Assembly: GCA_033763635.1 (NCBI GenBank)
Contig: JANRKG010000317.1
Coordinates: 1 to 15,284 of the forward strand
Length of the DNA: 15,284 nucleotides
DNA from: JANRKG01 sp033763635
Lineage (GTDB): Bacteria; Cyanobacteriota; Cyanobacteriia; GCF-001939115
Reading direction: 5' to 3'
Made by a program: the position numbers and the translations under genes. The stretch's first letter is position 1; each line of letters opens with the position of its first letter. Below the pieces are notes generated by a model that saw only the letters and a program-made list of their open reading frames with translations, was not told the DNA's origin and made no database searches. Below are positions 6,784 to 14,072 of this stretch, piece after piece.

Positions 6784-8244
6784 TTAAAACCTCACGGGGG
6801 GTCTTTCTCGACGTGGCTCCCTCGGTTGGGGATTGTAAACAACGATCGGTTCCCCTGCTTTTACCCCTTTCACAATCTGGGTCTGATCCCCAACGGATAG
6901 CCCAATCACAACAGGCCGAAACTCAGGCTGCTGATCCCTTCCAGGTACAAATACCCCAGTCTTGCCCCGTTGGGTGACGATCGCCACAGTCGGCACTACC
7001 AGGGCACTTTTAATCGGTTGACCGATAAAGGTCAGGTCTACGTTCATGCCCGATCGCAGTTGTTTTTGCCCTGATTGCAAGGTGATTCGGGTTTGGAAAG
7101 ACGTAACATTTTGTTCCACGACGGCGGTGGGAGCAATCAGCCGTACCTGTCCCCGAAAGGTCTGCCCTGGAAAGGCAACGGTACTAATCTCGACCTTCTG
7201 CCCGACCTTGAGTTGGGCGATATCCGCTTCAGAGACTTTGGCTAAGACCTCTACCTGTCCGGCGATTGCCACGATCGAGGTGGAAGTTGCAGAAGAAGTA
7301 GAAGAGGCTGCGGTGGTCGGAGTGACGAAAGACCCCACGTTCGCGTATTTCTGGGTCACGATGCCTGTAAAGGGAGCGCGAATTTCGGTGTCTGCTACCT
7401 GGGATTCAACCGCCCGCATCTGAGCTTCTGCCTGGGCCACCTGAGCTTCTGCCTGGGTAATTTGTTCGGGACGGGTGCCATTTCGCAACTGCCGAACCAC
7501 CTGCCGCGCTTCGATAGTAGTCGCTTCTGCCTGGGCCACTTCCTCAGGACGGCTGCCGTTTCGCAATTGGTCGAATCGTCGCTGGGCCTGCCGCAATCCC
7601 GCCTCTGCATTGCGTTCATTCGTCAGCACTTCATCTAATTGATCCTGGGAGATGGCTCCCTGTTGGGCTAATCCCCGATAGCGCTGGCTCCGGTCCTGGG
7701 CGAGGGTGAGTTGGGAACGGGCGGCATCTACCTGGGCCTGGGCCTGGGCCACCTCTTCAAACCGGGTGCCGCGACGGGTTTGCGCTAACCGAGCTTCCGC
7801 CTGGGCCAATCGGGCTTCCGCCTGGGCAATCTCTTCGGGGCGAGTGCCATTTCGCAACTCCGCCAGCCGAGCTTCTGCCTGGGCCAGGCTTGCCCGTGCT
7901 TCATCTAGTCGGGCCTGGACCTCTATGTTTTCCATCCGGGCGAGTAATTGCCCCTTCTGGACCCGATCGCCCTGTTCTACAAACAGTTCTGCAAGTCGCC
8001 CTTGCGTTTTGGGGCTGACATTCACTTCCTGTACGGGAGTCACCGTCCCGCTCGTCCGAATGCGAACCCGCAAATCTTCCGTTTCCACCGGGACTGTTTC
8101 AAGGGTCTGGCTCTGGCGACGGGGACGATCGGCACTGCGTTGAGAGAGCGCAACGGCAACGGTTCCGGCGATCGTGACTCCCAGAACTGTTCCCAATAAC
8201 CAGCGAGTTTTATTGGCACCTACACCCATCAACGGTATTTTCAT
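6784..8244 (-). CDS. HlyD/MacA-type periplasmic adaptor with extended coiled-coil hairpin
   Basis: The membrane-fusion protein that links the permease to an outer-membrane channel. ATG 8244 has AGGTG just upstream and gives 486 residues; an in-frame extension to 8370 would add 42 residues before the membrane anchor, so I reject it. An N-terminal anchor lies at 14-34. The lipoyl half is at 60-105 (SPKTQGRLAELFVEQGDRVQKGQLLA). A long alpha-hairpin spans 106-285, followed by lipoyl part 2 (IRAPFTGIVTQKYANVGSFV, 288-307), the beta-barrel domain (330-405) and the membrane-proximal domain (406-470). The tail is Arg/Pro-rich. The hairpin holds four related segments of the type LRNGTRPEE(I/V)AQAEA near 130, 157, 228 and 254, making it longer than MacA's hairpin (about 370 residues total). 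A Ser/Thr run (312-323) interrupts the second lipoyl half. It forms an operon with the permease that follows. Confidence 0.92.
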   Translation of the reverse strand: MKIPLMGVGANKTRWLLGTVLGVTIAGTVAVALSQRSADRPRRQSQTLETVPVETEDLRVRIRTSGTVTPVQEVNVSPKTQGRLAELFVEQGDRVQKGQLLARMENIEVQARLDEARASLAQAEARLAELRNGTRPEEIAQAEARLAQAEARLAQTRRGTRFEEVAQAQAQVDAARSQLTLAQDRSQRYRGLAQQGAISQDQLDEVLTNERNAEAGLRQAQRRFDQLRNGSRPEEVAQAEATTIEARQVVRQLRNGTRPEQITQAEAQVAQAEAQMRAVESQVADTEIRAPFTGIVTQKYANVGSFVTPTTAASSTSSATSTSIVAIAGQVEVLAKVSEADIAQLKVGQKVEISTVAFPGQTFRGQVRLIAPTAVVEQNVTSFQTRITLQSGQKQLRSGMNVDLTFIGQPIKSALVVPTVAIVTQRGKTGVFVPGRDQQPEFRPVVIGLSVGDQTQIVKGVKAGEPIVVYNPQPREPRRERPPVRF

Positions 8245-8379
8245 AAAACACCTGATTAAATTAGCAGAGACGATCGGGGAACCGTCTCTCAACATTGGCG
8301 AACGCCCCGAACCCGTCCACGAATCCGTAGAGGATAAGACTGGACGATGCCGTTCTCGGTTCAATCTCAATTGTTTAAG

Positions 8380-8422
8380 TTAAGAACCCCTCAGTTGAGC
8401 GAAGTCGAAACTCCCGTTCTAA
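8380..8422. repeat. Imperfect inverted repeat containing a TTCGACTTCGCTCA-type element
   Basis: Outer arms AGAAC (8383-8387) and GTTCT (8416-8420) and inner arms AGTT (8393-8396) and AACT (8409-8412) flank a core that reads TTTCGACTTCGCTCAA on the minus strand. I recall this core as a dispersed intergenic element in many bacteria, including cyanobacteria. It sits between the second DUF3370 gene and the adaptor gene, a 208 bp gap that must also hold the adaptor promoter. It could act as a transcript 3' end. Confidence 0.4.
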
Positions 8423-8452
8423 TGAAATCAACGAAACCGAGAAGGATTGGGT

Positions 8453-9796
8453 TCAATATAACGTTTGAATCGTTAATACCTGGGGTGGAGTTGCATCGGG
8501 TGGATAGAGGAAGTCTACCTGGACGAGTCGAAACTCACCGCTTTTCATCTTCATGGTAATCAATGGCTCCCCTTGTTGGCCCCGTCGCTGGACCAGGTGG
8601 GTATAGAGGGTTTGGGGAAGCCCGCGATCGTCGGTGTACCGCACCCGTACCGTTCCTCGAAAAAAGACATTGCGAGCGGGTGGGTCCAAAAAACGAATCC
8701 CGCCCCGTAGTTGGTCCTGCTTGATGGGAGTTTGAATCAGCAGGGCAACGGTGCGTTCTTTCGAGTCGGTATTTTGCAGCGGTAAGGTCAAACTGTATTC
8801 GATCGCATAGTTGCCGTGGGCTGCGTAGGCTGTATCGGGATAACGCCGCAGCATGGTCGCGGTTTGCACCTGTTCCGTGCCCAGGGTTCCCCGTGCCAGG
8901 GTACTTAACCCGTAGGAAAACGCTCCTGTTTTGGGAATGGTTAATCGGGCACTGTTTAAATCATCAGTGATATAGGCGGACCACTTGGACCCTTGGGCAA
9001 CACCTGCCACGCGACCATAAATCATGGCTCCGCTGCTCTGCTCTGGAGGCGTTGGGGTTCGATCGCGCGGCAAGGCCAGTTCCCCCGTTTCCAGCAACGT
9101 TTGCCATTCTGCCAGGGTTGGGGGTCGTTCTGTTCCGTCAGGGTTGTCTTTCGCAAATTGGGCCAGACTGGCGGCGTAGACGGCCCCATTGGTTCGGAGG
9201 CGCATCAGGGACGATCGCCCATTTAAAGGGGGCTGCAATTCTCGCACCGGAATCGGTAGATTCATCACCATCCGGCTTTCCCCTGGCGGAATCACCACCT
9301 GAGCGGGAAACTCAGCCTGTCGTTTGCCCCGTAGCACATCACTCATGGCCCGACTCCCTGGCCCTGCATAGACCGTGCCTTTGGCATTTGGCACATAGGC
9401 GGGCAGGTCGATAAAGGGGGCATCGGGCTGGCTCAAATAGCTGGCGGCCTGTAGGATGTCTACGGTGACAGGCCGATCGCCCGGATTATGCAGAAGAACC
9501 CCCAAATAAAGGGTTCGGAGATTGGTGGGATCTTGTGGCTTGGCGATATGGTGGGCAAACACATCAAAGCGCCCGTTGAAGGCAAAGTCCAAATGGGCCG
9601 TGGGAACCCGCATCTTCCCAGGTGGAAACGTAGAGAGCAGAATTCCTTCTGTCTGGACCAATTCAGGGCTATTGCTATTGAAAACGGGCACCGCGTCTAA
9701 CTCCCCAGGTAACACTCGCACCCGATGGAACTGTACGATTTCTTTAGGCGGTGGTGTGGGGGGTGTCACAGGAACTTGGGCCAGAAAAGGAAACAT
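8453..9796 (-). CDS. DUF3370 family protein (second copy in transcription order)
   Basis: A 447-residue member of DUF3370, a family of unknown function seen in cyanobacteria. The short hydrophobic N-terminus MFPFLAQVPVTPP followed by a Pro-rich linker suggests a minimal export signal, not certain. Family landmarks: LPGELDAVPVFNSNSPE (29-45), TEGILLSTFPP (49-59), FNGRFDVFAHHIAK, GPGSRAMSDVLRGKRQ, the glycine-containing YGRVAGVAQGSKW segment, YAAHGNYAIEYSLTLPL, and the C-terminal block RFLDPPARNVFFRGTVRVRY through LYPPDATPPQVLTIQT. Composition is beta-rich, with few Cys or Lys. It is clearly a paralogue of the gene 78 bp upstream and shares all these blocks, but lacks that protein's roughly 25-residue insert near the N-terminus. 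No strong ribosome site precedes ATG 9796, and the frame is closed upstream at 9845 with no alternative start. Confidence 0.88.
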   Translation of the reverse strand: MFPFLAQVPVTPPTPPPKEIVQFHRVRVLPGELDAVPVFNSNSPELVQTEGILLSTFPPGKMRVPTAHLDFAFNGRFDVFAHHIAKPQDPTNLRTLYLGVLLHNPGDRPVTVDILQAASYLSQPDAPFIDLPAYVPNAKGTVYAGPGSRAMSDVLRGKRQAEFPAQVVIPPGESRMVMNLPIPVRELQPPLNGRSSLMRLRTNGAVYAASLAQFAKDNPDGTERPPTLAEWQTLLETGELALPRDRTPTPPEQSSGAMIYGRVAGVAQGSKWSAYITDDLNSARLTIPKTGAFSYGLSTLARGTLGTEQVQTATMLRRYPDTAYAAHGNYAIEYSLTLPLQNTDSKERTVALLIQTPIKQDQLRGGIRFLDPPARNVFFRGTVRVRYTDDRGLPQTLYTHLVQRRGQQGEPLITMKMKSGEFRLVQVDFLYPPDATPPQVLTIQTLY

Positions 9797-9826
9797 AGGG
9801 GTTGTCGGGAATTCATTGCGCCCCCT

Positions 9827-9885
9827 TATTTTGCCATTGCATCCCTATTTTGCCATTGCCTATTTTGCCACGGTCTATTTTGCCA
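9827..9885 (-). repeat. Four-copy TATTTTGCCA repeat spanning the 3' end of a DUF3370 gene
   Basis: TATTTTGCCA occurs at 9827-9836, 9846-9855, 9861-9870 and 9876-9885 (steps 19, 15, 15). The first two are followed by TTGC. On the coding (minus) strand each unit reads TGGCAAAATA; the first in transcription order is the gene's own end ATG GCA AAA TAG (9875-9886). The next two units keep the frame and again give (V/M)AK followed by a TAG stop. The last is out of frame. It covers most of the 78 bp gap between the two DUF3370 genes. Confidence 0.85.
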
Positions 9886-11308
9886 TCGTTTGCACAGTGA
9901 GAACTTGGGGCGGTGTGGCATCGGGTGGATAGAGTAGATCGACCTGAACCAACCGTCGATCGCCTCCCGGCATCTGAAGCTGAACGAGGGGAGAACCCTG
10001 CTGACCTCGTTGCTGCACCAGATGAACAAATCGGGTTTGGGGGAGTCCTTGATCGTTGGTGTATCGCACCCGCACCGTTCCCCGGAAAAAGATTCGGTTC
10101 TCTGGCGGGTCGAGAAAGCGAACTCCACCCCGCAGGGTGTCTTCCTTGATAGGGGTTTGAATTGAAAGCGTGACGGTTTGGGTCTGATTCGTTGGGTTGT
10201 GCAGGGGCAATGTCAGACTGTAATGCACGCCATAATTTCCGTGGGCACGGTAGGCCGTATCACTGTAACGGGCCAGAATCTTGGCACTCTGGATCTGGTT
10301 GGTGCCAAACGTGCCTCTGGGTAGCAGACTAATTCCATAAGAGAACGCCTTACCAGGAGCGGGAATTTTGAGGGAGTCCCCGTTGGGTTGGTCGGTCAAT
10401 TGGGTCCGCCACTCGGACCCCAGTGCCACCCCTGCCACTCGTCCGTAAATTACGTCTCCTCCAGTTGCCTGGGGAGGTGTTGGTGCCAGATCACGAGGGC
10501 CAGCCAGGGTTCCGGTTTGTAGCAGATTCAGCCATTCCTCCAGGGTTGGCAAACGCTCCTCCCCATCCTCATCTCTCGGTGCAAACATCGCCAGGGTTGC
10601 AACGTAGACGGGGGCACTGCTCCAGGCCCGGATGAGGGTCGATCGTCCGTTCGAAGAGGGCACGACACTGCCGATGGGAATGGGTAAGTTCATCAATAAG
10701 TAACTTTCCCCCGGTGGAATCTTGACGACTGAGGGCCAGTTTCCTTGCCGCCGTCCGCGCAAAATGTCGCTGACTACTCGGCTCCCCGGTCCCGAAAAGA
10801 CACGCCCCAGGGGATCTTCCACGAAAGCGGGCAATTCGACAAACAAAGCATCGGGTCGAGTCAGGTAGGTCGCGGCTTGCTGGATATCTAGCGTGACCGT
10901 CTCCGACGAACTGGGATTCTGAATCAGAATGCTTTGAATCAGGGATCGGGTTTCTTCGGGAGTTCTTCCCCGCGAAATGTGGTGGGAAAAAATATCGAAC
11001 CGCCCATTAAATGGGAAATTGAGATGGGCTGAGGGATTGGCCTTGCCATCGGGCGGAAAGGTTGATAATAAAATCCCTTCCGTCAAAACAACCTCTGGGC
11101 TGTTGCTATTGAAGACGGGAACCGCATCTAATTGACCCGGTAAGGGTCGTACCTCCTGGGCAACAATAATCTGCTTGGGATCGAGTTCTTCTAAAATTTG
11201 CAACCCCCCCGCAGGAACCGCCTCTTCGATCCTGATCTCAGGCGGTCTCTGCGGCTCAGGCGGAGGAGTTATCTGGGCAACGGGAATTTGAAGGAACAAG
11301 AACAGCAT
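9875..11308 (-). CDS. DUF3370 family protein (first copy in transcription order)
   Basis: A 477-residue DUF3370 protein, paralogous to the next gene. The short hydrophobic start MLFLFLQIPVAQ and a Pro-rich stretch suggest export. An extra segment at about 22-50 (IEEAVPAGGLQILEELDPKQ) precedes the common core. Core blocks: EVRPLPGQLDAVPVFNSNSPE, TEGILLSTFPP, FPFNGRFDIFSHHISRG, GPGSRVVSDILRGRRQ, RGTFGTNQIQSAKILARYSDTAYRAHGNYG, and the C-terminal RFLDPPENRIFFRGTVRVRY plus LYPPDATPPQVLTVQT. The last three residues (MAK) replace the LY ending of its paralogue and belong to the repeated gene-end motif. It starts 16 bp after the C15-like gene stop, so the two are probably co-transcribed. Function unknown; the beta-rich composition and N-terminal signal point to the periplasm or cell surface. 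Confidence 0.88.
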   Translation of the reverse strand: MLFLFLQIPVAQITPPPEPQRPPEIRIEEAVPAGGLQILEELDPKQIIVAQEVRPLPGQLDAVPVFNSNSPEVVLTEGILLSTFPPDGKANPSAHLNFPFNGRFDIFSHHISRGRTPEETRSLIQSILIQNPSSSETVTLDIQQAATYLTRPDALFVELPAFVEDPLGRVFSGPGSRVVSDILRGRRQGNWPSVVKIPPGESYLLMNLPIPIGSVVPSSNGRSTLIRAWSSAPVYVATLAMFAPRDEDGEERLPTLEEWLNLLQTGTLAGPRDLAPTPPQATGGDVIYGRVAGVALGSEWRTQLTDQPNGDSLKIPAPGKAFSYGISLLPRGTFGTNQIQSAKILARYSDTAYRAHGNYGVHYSLTLPLHNPTNQTQTVTLSIQTPIKEDTLRGGVRFLDPPENRIFFRGTVRVRYTNDQGLPQTRFVHLVQQRGQQGSPLVQLQMPGGDRRLVQVDLLYPPDATPPQVLTVQTMAK

Positions 11309-11324
11309 GAACTCGCAGGAACCA

Positions 11325-11843
11325 CTAAAGTATTAATCCTCGCAACCGATCGAGCAGGGTCAGGAAATCCTGAACAATCGCACCCCGATTTTCAGGCACT
11401 AAAATTGGCACATGGACAAAGATACAACGGTTGTGGCCCAAATCTGCTGTTTTTAGAGAATGCAGTATCTCGTAATACAATCGATTACAAACAAAGACCC
11501 CTGCATCGTGGCTGATTTCGGTGTGAGCTAGGCCCGCAATTAATTGATCGAGACTGAGGACAGTATTGAGTCTCTGGCCATTCCAACTGGCTCCCGATTC
11601 CACGCTCAGTCGCGATCGTTTCTCTGCCATGCCACAACACACGATTAATTTGGGGCGTAGGGTTTGAATACAGGCGATCGTTTTCTGGGGAGCCAGGTCA
11701 AAATCGACTTCTAATTTACGAATCAGATGGCAGTCTGCCAGAGGTTCCCGTTGTAATACCTCTAATATCAGGTCATCCGATGAATTGGTGACATGGTGGG
11801 GAAGCCAGATATCAAAGGTTGTCAGCAGAATGGAAGCAGTCAT
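11325..11843 (-). CDS. Pyroglutamyl peptidase I-like (C15) cysteine peptidase, short form
   Basis: A 172-residue protein of peptidase family C15 (pyrrolidone-carboxylate peptidase), which removes N-terminal pyroglutamate. The first strand MTASILLTTFDIW matches the family opening LLTGFEPF, but the glycine and the phenylalanine pair are altered. The catalytic triad can be placed: E82 in LSVESGA, C119 in AGVFVCNRLYY and H144 in FVHVP. The distance from E to C is about 37 residues, against about 60 in the classic enzyme, so the segment between is shortened and the total is about 40 residues below the usual 210-215. ATG 11843 begins exactly at the family start; the upstream in-frame GTG at 11915 would add 24 unrelated residues. 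No good ribosome site is seen for either. It is divergent from hisH and leads the DUF3370 series; the link to those genes is only positional. Confidence 0.78.
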   Translation of the reverse strand: MTASILLTTFDIWLPHHVTNSSDDLILEVLQREPLADCHLIRKLEVDFDLAPQKTIACIQTLRPKLIVCCGMAEKRSRLSVESGASWNGQRLNTVLSLDQLIAGLAHTEISHDAGVFVCNRLYYEILHSLKTADLGHNRCIFVHVPILVPENRGAIVQDFLTLLDRLRGLIL

Positions 11844-11867
11844 CGCCAATTTGTTCTTGCCTGAACG

Positions 11868-11875
11868 AGTATAGT
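11868..11875. promoter_or_regulatory. Possible overlapping divergent -10 elements
   Basis: AGTATAGT gives TATAGT on the plus strand (toward hisH, 55 bp before its ATG) and TATACT on the minus strand (toward the C15 gene, 25 bp before its ATG) in the 87 bp divergent gap. Neither has a good -35 box at 16-18 bp, so this is a weak call. Confidence 0.3.
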
Positions 11876-11930
11876 CTGTTTGCGCTCCGTTAGGATAAGA
11901 ACGTAACGGCAACACCGGAGGGGGGCTTCA

Positions 11931-12566
11931 ATGCCAGTGATCGCAGTCATCGATTACGATATGGGCAATTTACACTCGGCCTGTAAAGGGCTTGAGCAGG
12001 CTGGAGCCACTCCAGAAGTAACGGATTCCCCGGCAGACCTGGAACGAGCCGATGCGGTTGTGCTGCCGGGGGTGGGAGCCTTCGACCCCGCCGTGCAACA
12101 CATTCGATCGCGCCATCTGGTAGAACCCATTCGATCGGTCATTGCCAGCGGGAAACCTTTTCTGGGCATCTGCCTGGGCTTACAGGTTTTGTTCGAAGGT
12201 AGCGAAGAAGGCAAGGAACCCGGACTCGGCATTTTGCCGGGGATGGTTCGCCGCTTCCGACCCGAACCCAATCTCACCATTCCCCACATGGGCTGGAATC
12301 AACTCCACCTCACCCAACCGGATCTCGCGCTCTGGCAGAGCTTGCTGGAAAATCCCTGGGTTTATTTCGTCCATTCCTACTATGCGGACCCTGCCGATCC
12401 GTCTGTAAACGCTGCCACCATTACTCACGGCACCCAAACTGTAACCGCCGCGATCGCCCGCGATAATCTAATGGCGGTCCAATTCCACCCCGAAAAGTCC
12501 TCGGATGCAGGGCTGAAAATTCTGTCAAATTTTGTCGGTCAGGTTCGTGTCAAAGCAGTTGCTTAA
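11931..12566 (+). CDS. hisH: Imidazole glycerol phosphate synthase, glutaminase subunit HisH
   Basis: The glutamine amidotransferase subunit that supplies ammonia to HisF, forming imidazole glycerol phosphate and AICAR in histidine biosynthesis (cytosol). At 211 residues it is full length. The N-terminal IAVIDYDMGNLHS is typical. The oxyanion-strand loop LPGVGAFD lies at 45-52. The nucleophile C81 is in GICLGLQVLFEGSEE, and the pair H186/E188 is in VQFHPEKS. PHMGWNQL (118-125) and WVYFVHSYYADP (143-154) contact the HisF interface. A strong ribosome site, GGAGGGGG, precedes ATG 11931. hisF is not adjacent, as is common in cyanobacteria where his genes are scattered. The helicase gene follows after 14 bp, so they may share a transcript. 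Confidence 0.97.
   Translation: MPVIAVIDYDMGNLHSACKGLEQAGATPEVTDSPADLERADAVVLPGVGAFDPAVQHIRSRHLVEPIRSVIASGKPFLGICLGLQVLFEGSEEGKEPGLGILPGMVRRFRPEPNLTIPHMGWNQLHLTQPDLALWQSLLENPWVYFVHSYYADPADPSVNAATITHGTQTVTAAIARDNLMAVQFHPEKSSDAGLKILSNFVGQVRVKAVA
12450..12457. repeat. HIP1 octamer GCGATCGC inside hisH
   Basis: An exact Highly Iterated Palindrome 1 site, abundant in many cyanobacterial genomes. A second exact copy is at 15068. The CGATCG core occurs throughout the window. Confidence 0.9.
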
Positions 12567-12580
12567 ACATCCCTTACTCA

Positions 12581-14059
12581 ATGCCCCGTACCCCCACCCT
12601 ATCTTTCGATCGCGGCACCCTGCTGCTCCATCCTCCGCCCAGGGGGAAAGCCTGGATGGATTACGCGACTTGGGACGATCGGGTGGAGCGGTTTCGCTGT
12701 CCTGCCCTGTGTTACCGGGAATTGGTGACGGTTCTGCAAAAAGAAGGGATCGCCTTTGAAGATAAGGCGAGGGAATTTCAGCCTCTTGAATTAATTCCCA
12801 GCCTGGAAATGCAGCCCTATCCCCACCAGAGCGAAGCTCTGGAAGCCTGGACTCAGGCAGGGCGGAAGGGGGTCGTTGTGTTGCCGACCGCCGCTGGGAA
12901 AACCTACCTGGCCCAACTGGCGATGCAAGCGATACCCCGCAGCACTCTGATTGTGGTGCCGACCCTGGATTTGATGCACCAGTGGTACGCCCATCTGCTG
13001 GCAGCCTTTCCGGATATGGAGGTGGGGGTGTTGGGGGGCGGGTCACGGGATCGATCGCCCATCCTGGTTGCCACCTACGATAGTGCCGCGATCCATGCGG
13101 AATCCCTGGGCAATCGCTACGCCCTACTGATTTTTGATGAATGTCATCACCTGCCCAGTGACTTTAATCGCGTCACTGCTGAGTTCTCGATCGCTCCCTA
13201 CCGTCTGGGATTGACTGCGACCCCCGATCGCGCCGATGGTCGTCATCTGGACCTGGACACCCTGATTGGCCCTGTTGTGTATCGCAAAACCGCCGAGGAA
13301 CTGTCGGGGACAGCGCTGGCTCACCACGAAGTGACTCGCATTCGGGTCAAACTCTCCCCCCAGGAACGCAGCCGCTACACGGAACTCATGCAACTCCGGA
13401 ATGCTTTTTTGCAATCCCACAATATTTACCTCTCCAACCTTCAGGGGTGGCAACGATTTGTGCAACAAAGTGCCCGATCGCAAGCGGGACGACGGGCTAT
13501 GCTGGCCCACCGGGAGGCGCGAGAAATTGCCCTGGGGACGGAAGGCAAAATTCGGGTGCTGGCAGATTTGTTGGTAACTCACCATCCAGAACGCATTCTG
13601 ATCTTCACGAACGATAATGCAACGGTCTACCGCATCTCACGGGAGTTTCTCATTCCCGCCATTACGCATCAAACCCCCGTCAAGGAACGACACGAAACCC
13701 TGGTGAAGTTCCGTGAGGGAGACTACAAAACCCTGGTTACGTCCCATGTTTTGAATGAAGGGGTGGATATGCCGGAAGCCCGAATCGCCATCTTGCTATC
13801 GGGAACGGCATCAGAGCGAGAATTCATTCAACGATTAGGACGGGTCTTAAGAAAGGGAAAGGACTCTGAAAAGTTGGCGATTCTGTATGAAGTGGTGGCA
13901 GAGGAAACCAGTGAAGAATCGGTTTCTCAGCGTCGTCGGGGGCAGGGGAAAAAGGAGCGATCGGGCCAACCCAGTCAACCCACCCTACCTTTATACGAAG
14001 TGGCCCCCTCCTCCGATCGCCGTGCTGCCGAGAATGCGGCCCTCTGGAACGAATTCTGA
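12581..14059 (+). CDS. XPB/Rad25-like SF2 DNA helicase
   Basis: An ATP-dependent 3'-5' DNA helicase/translocase of the XPB branch, probably in DNA repair. The 492 residues are close to archaeal and bacterial XPB. The N-terminal LSFDRGTLLLHPPPRG and WDDRVERFRCPALCYREL match the damage-recognition-like domain of bacterial homologues, so ATG 12581 is kept although no ribosome site is seen. Motifs: YPHQSEALEAW (80-90), Walker A LPTAAGKT (101-108), Ia IVVPT (124-128), II FDECHH (185-190), III GLTATP (210-215), IV ILIFTND (339-345), V VLNEGVDMPEAR (390-401), VI FIQRLGRVLRKG (415-426). At the position of the XPB RED motif the protein reads RAD (217-219). Residues 445-475 are basic and Gln/Ser-rich, probably disordered. 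The Bax1/DUF790 nuclease partner often found beside XPB is not next to it. Confidence 0.9.
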   Translation: MPRTPTLSFDRGTLLLHPPPRGKAWMDYATWDDRVERFRCPALCYRELVTVLQKEGIAFEDKAREFQPLELIPSLEMQPYPHQSEALEAWTQAGRKGVVVLPTAAGKTYLAQLAMQAIPRSTLIVVPTLDLMHQWYAHLLAAFPDMEVGVLGGGSRDRSPILVATYDSAAIHAESLGNRYALLIFDECHHLPSDFNRVTAEFSIAPYRLGLTATPDRADGRHLDLDTLIGPVVYRKTAEELSGTALAHHEVTRIRVKLSPQERSRYTELMQLRNAFLQSHNIYLSNLQGWQRFVQQSARSQAGRRAMLAHREAREIALGTEGKIRVLADLLVTHHPERILIFTNDNATVYRISREFLIPAITHQTPVKERHETLVKFREGDYKTLVTSHVLNEGVDMPEARIAILLSGTASEREFIQRLGRVLRKGKDSEKLAILYEVVAEETSEESVSQRRRGQGKKERSGQPSQPTLPLYEVAPSSDRRAAENAALWNEF

Positions 14060-14072
14060 GGGATTGACGGTT

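Noticed and set aside
8245..8370. Longer N-terminus for the adaptor (start at 8370)
   Set aside because: It would put 42 polar residues before the membrane anchor; ATG 8244 has AGGTG at the right distance.
9827..9885. CRISPR-like array
   Set aside because: Units are 10-15 bp with 5-9 bp spacers, far below CRISPR repeat and spacer sizes, and no cas gene is present.
12525..13046. Minus-strand Pro-rich open frame of 173 codons opposite the helicase start
   Set aside because: Composition reflects GC-rich antisense reading of the helicase; no recognisable domain.
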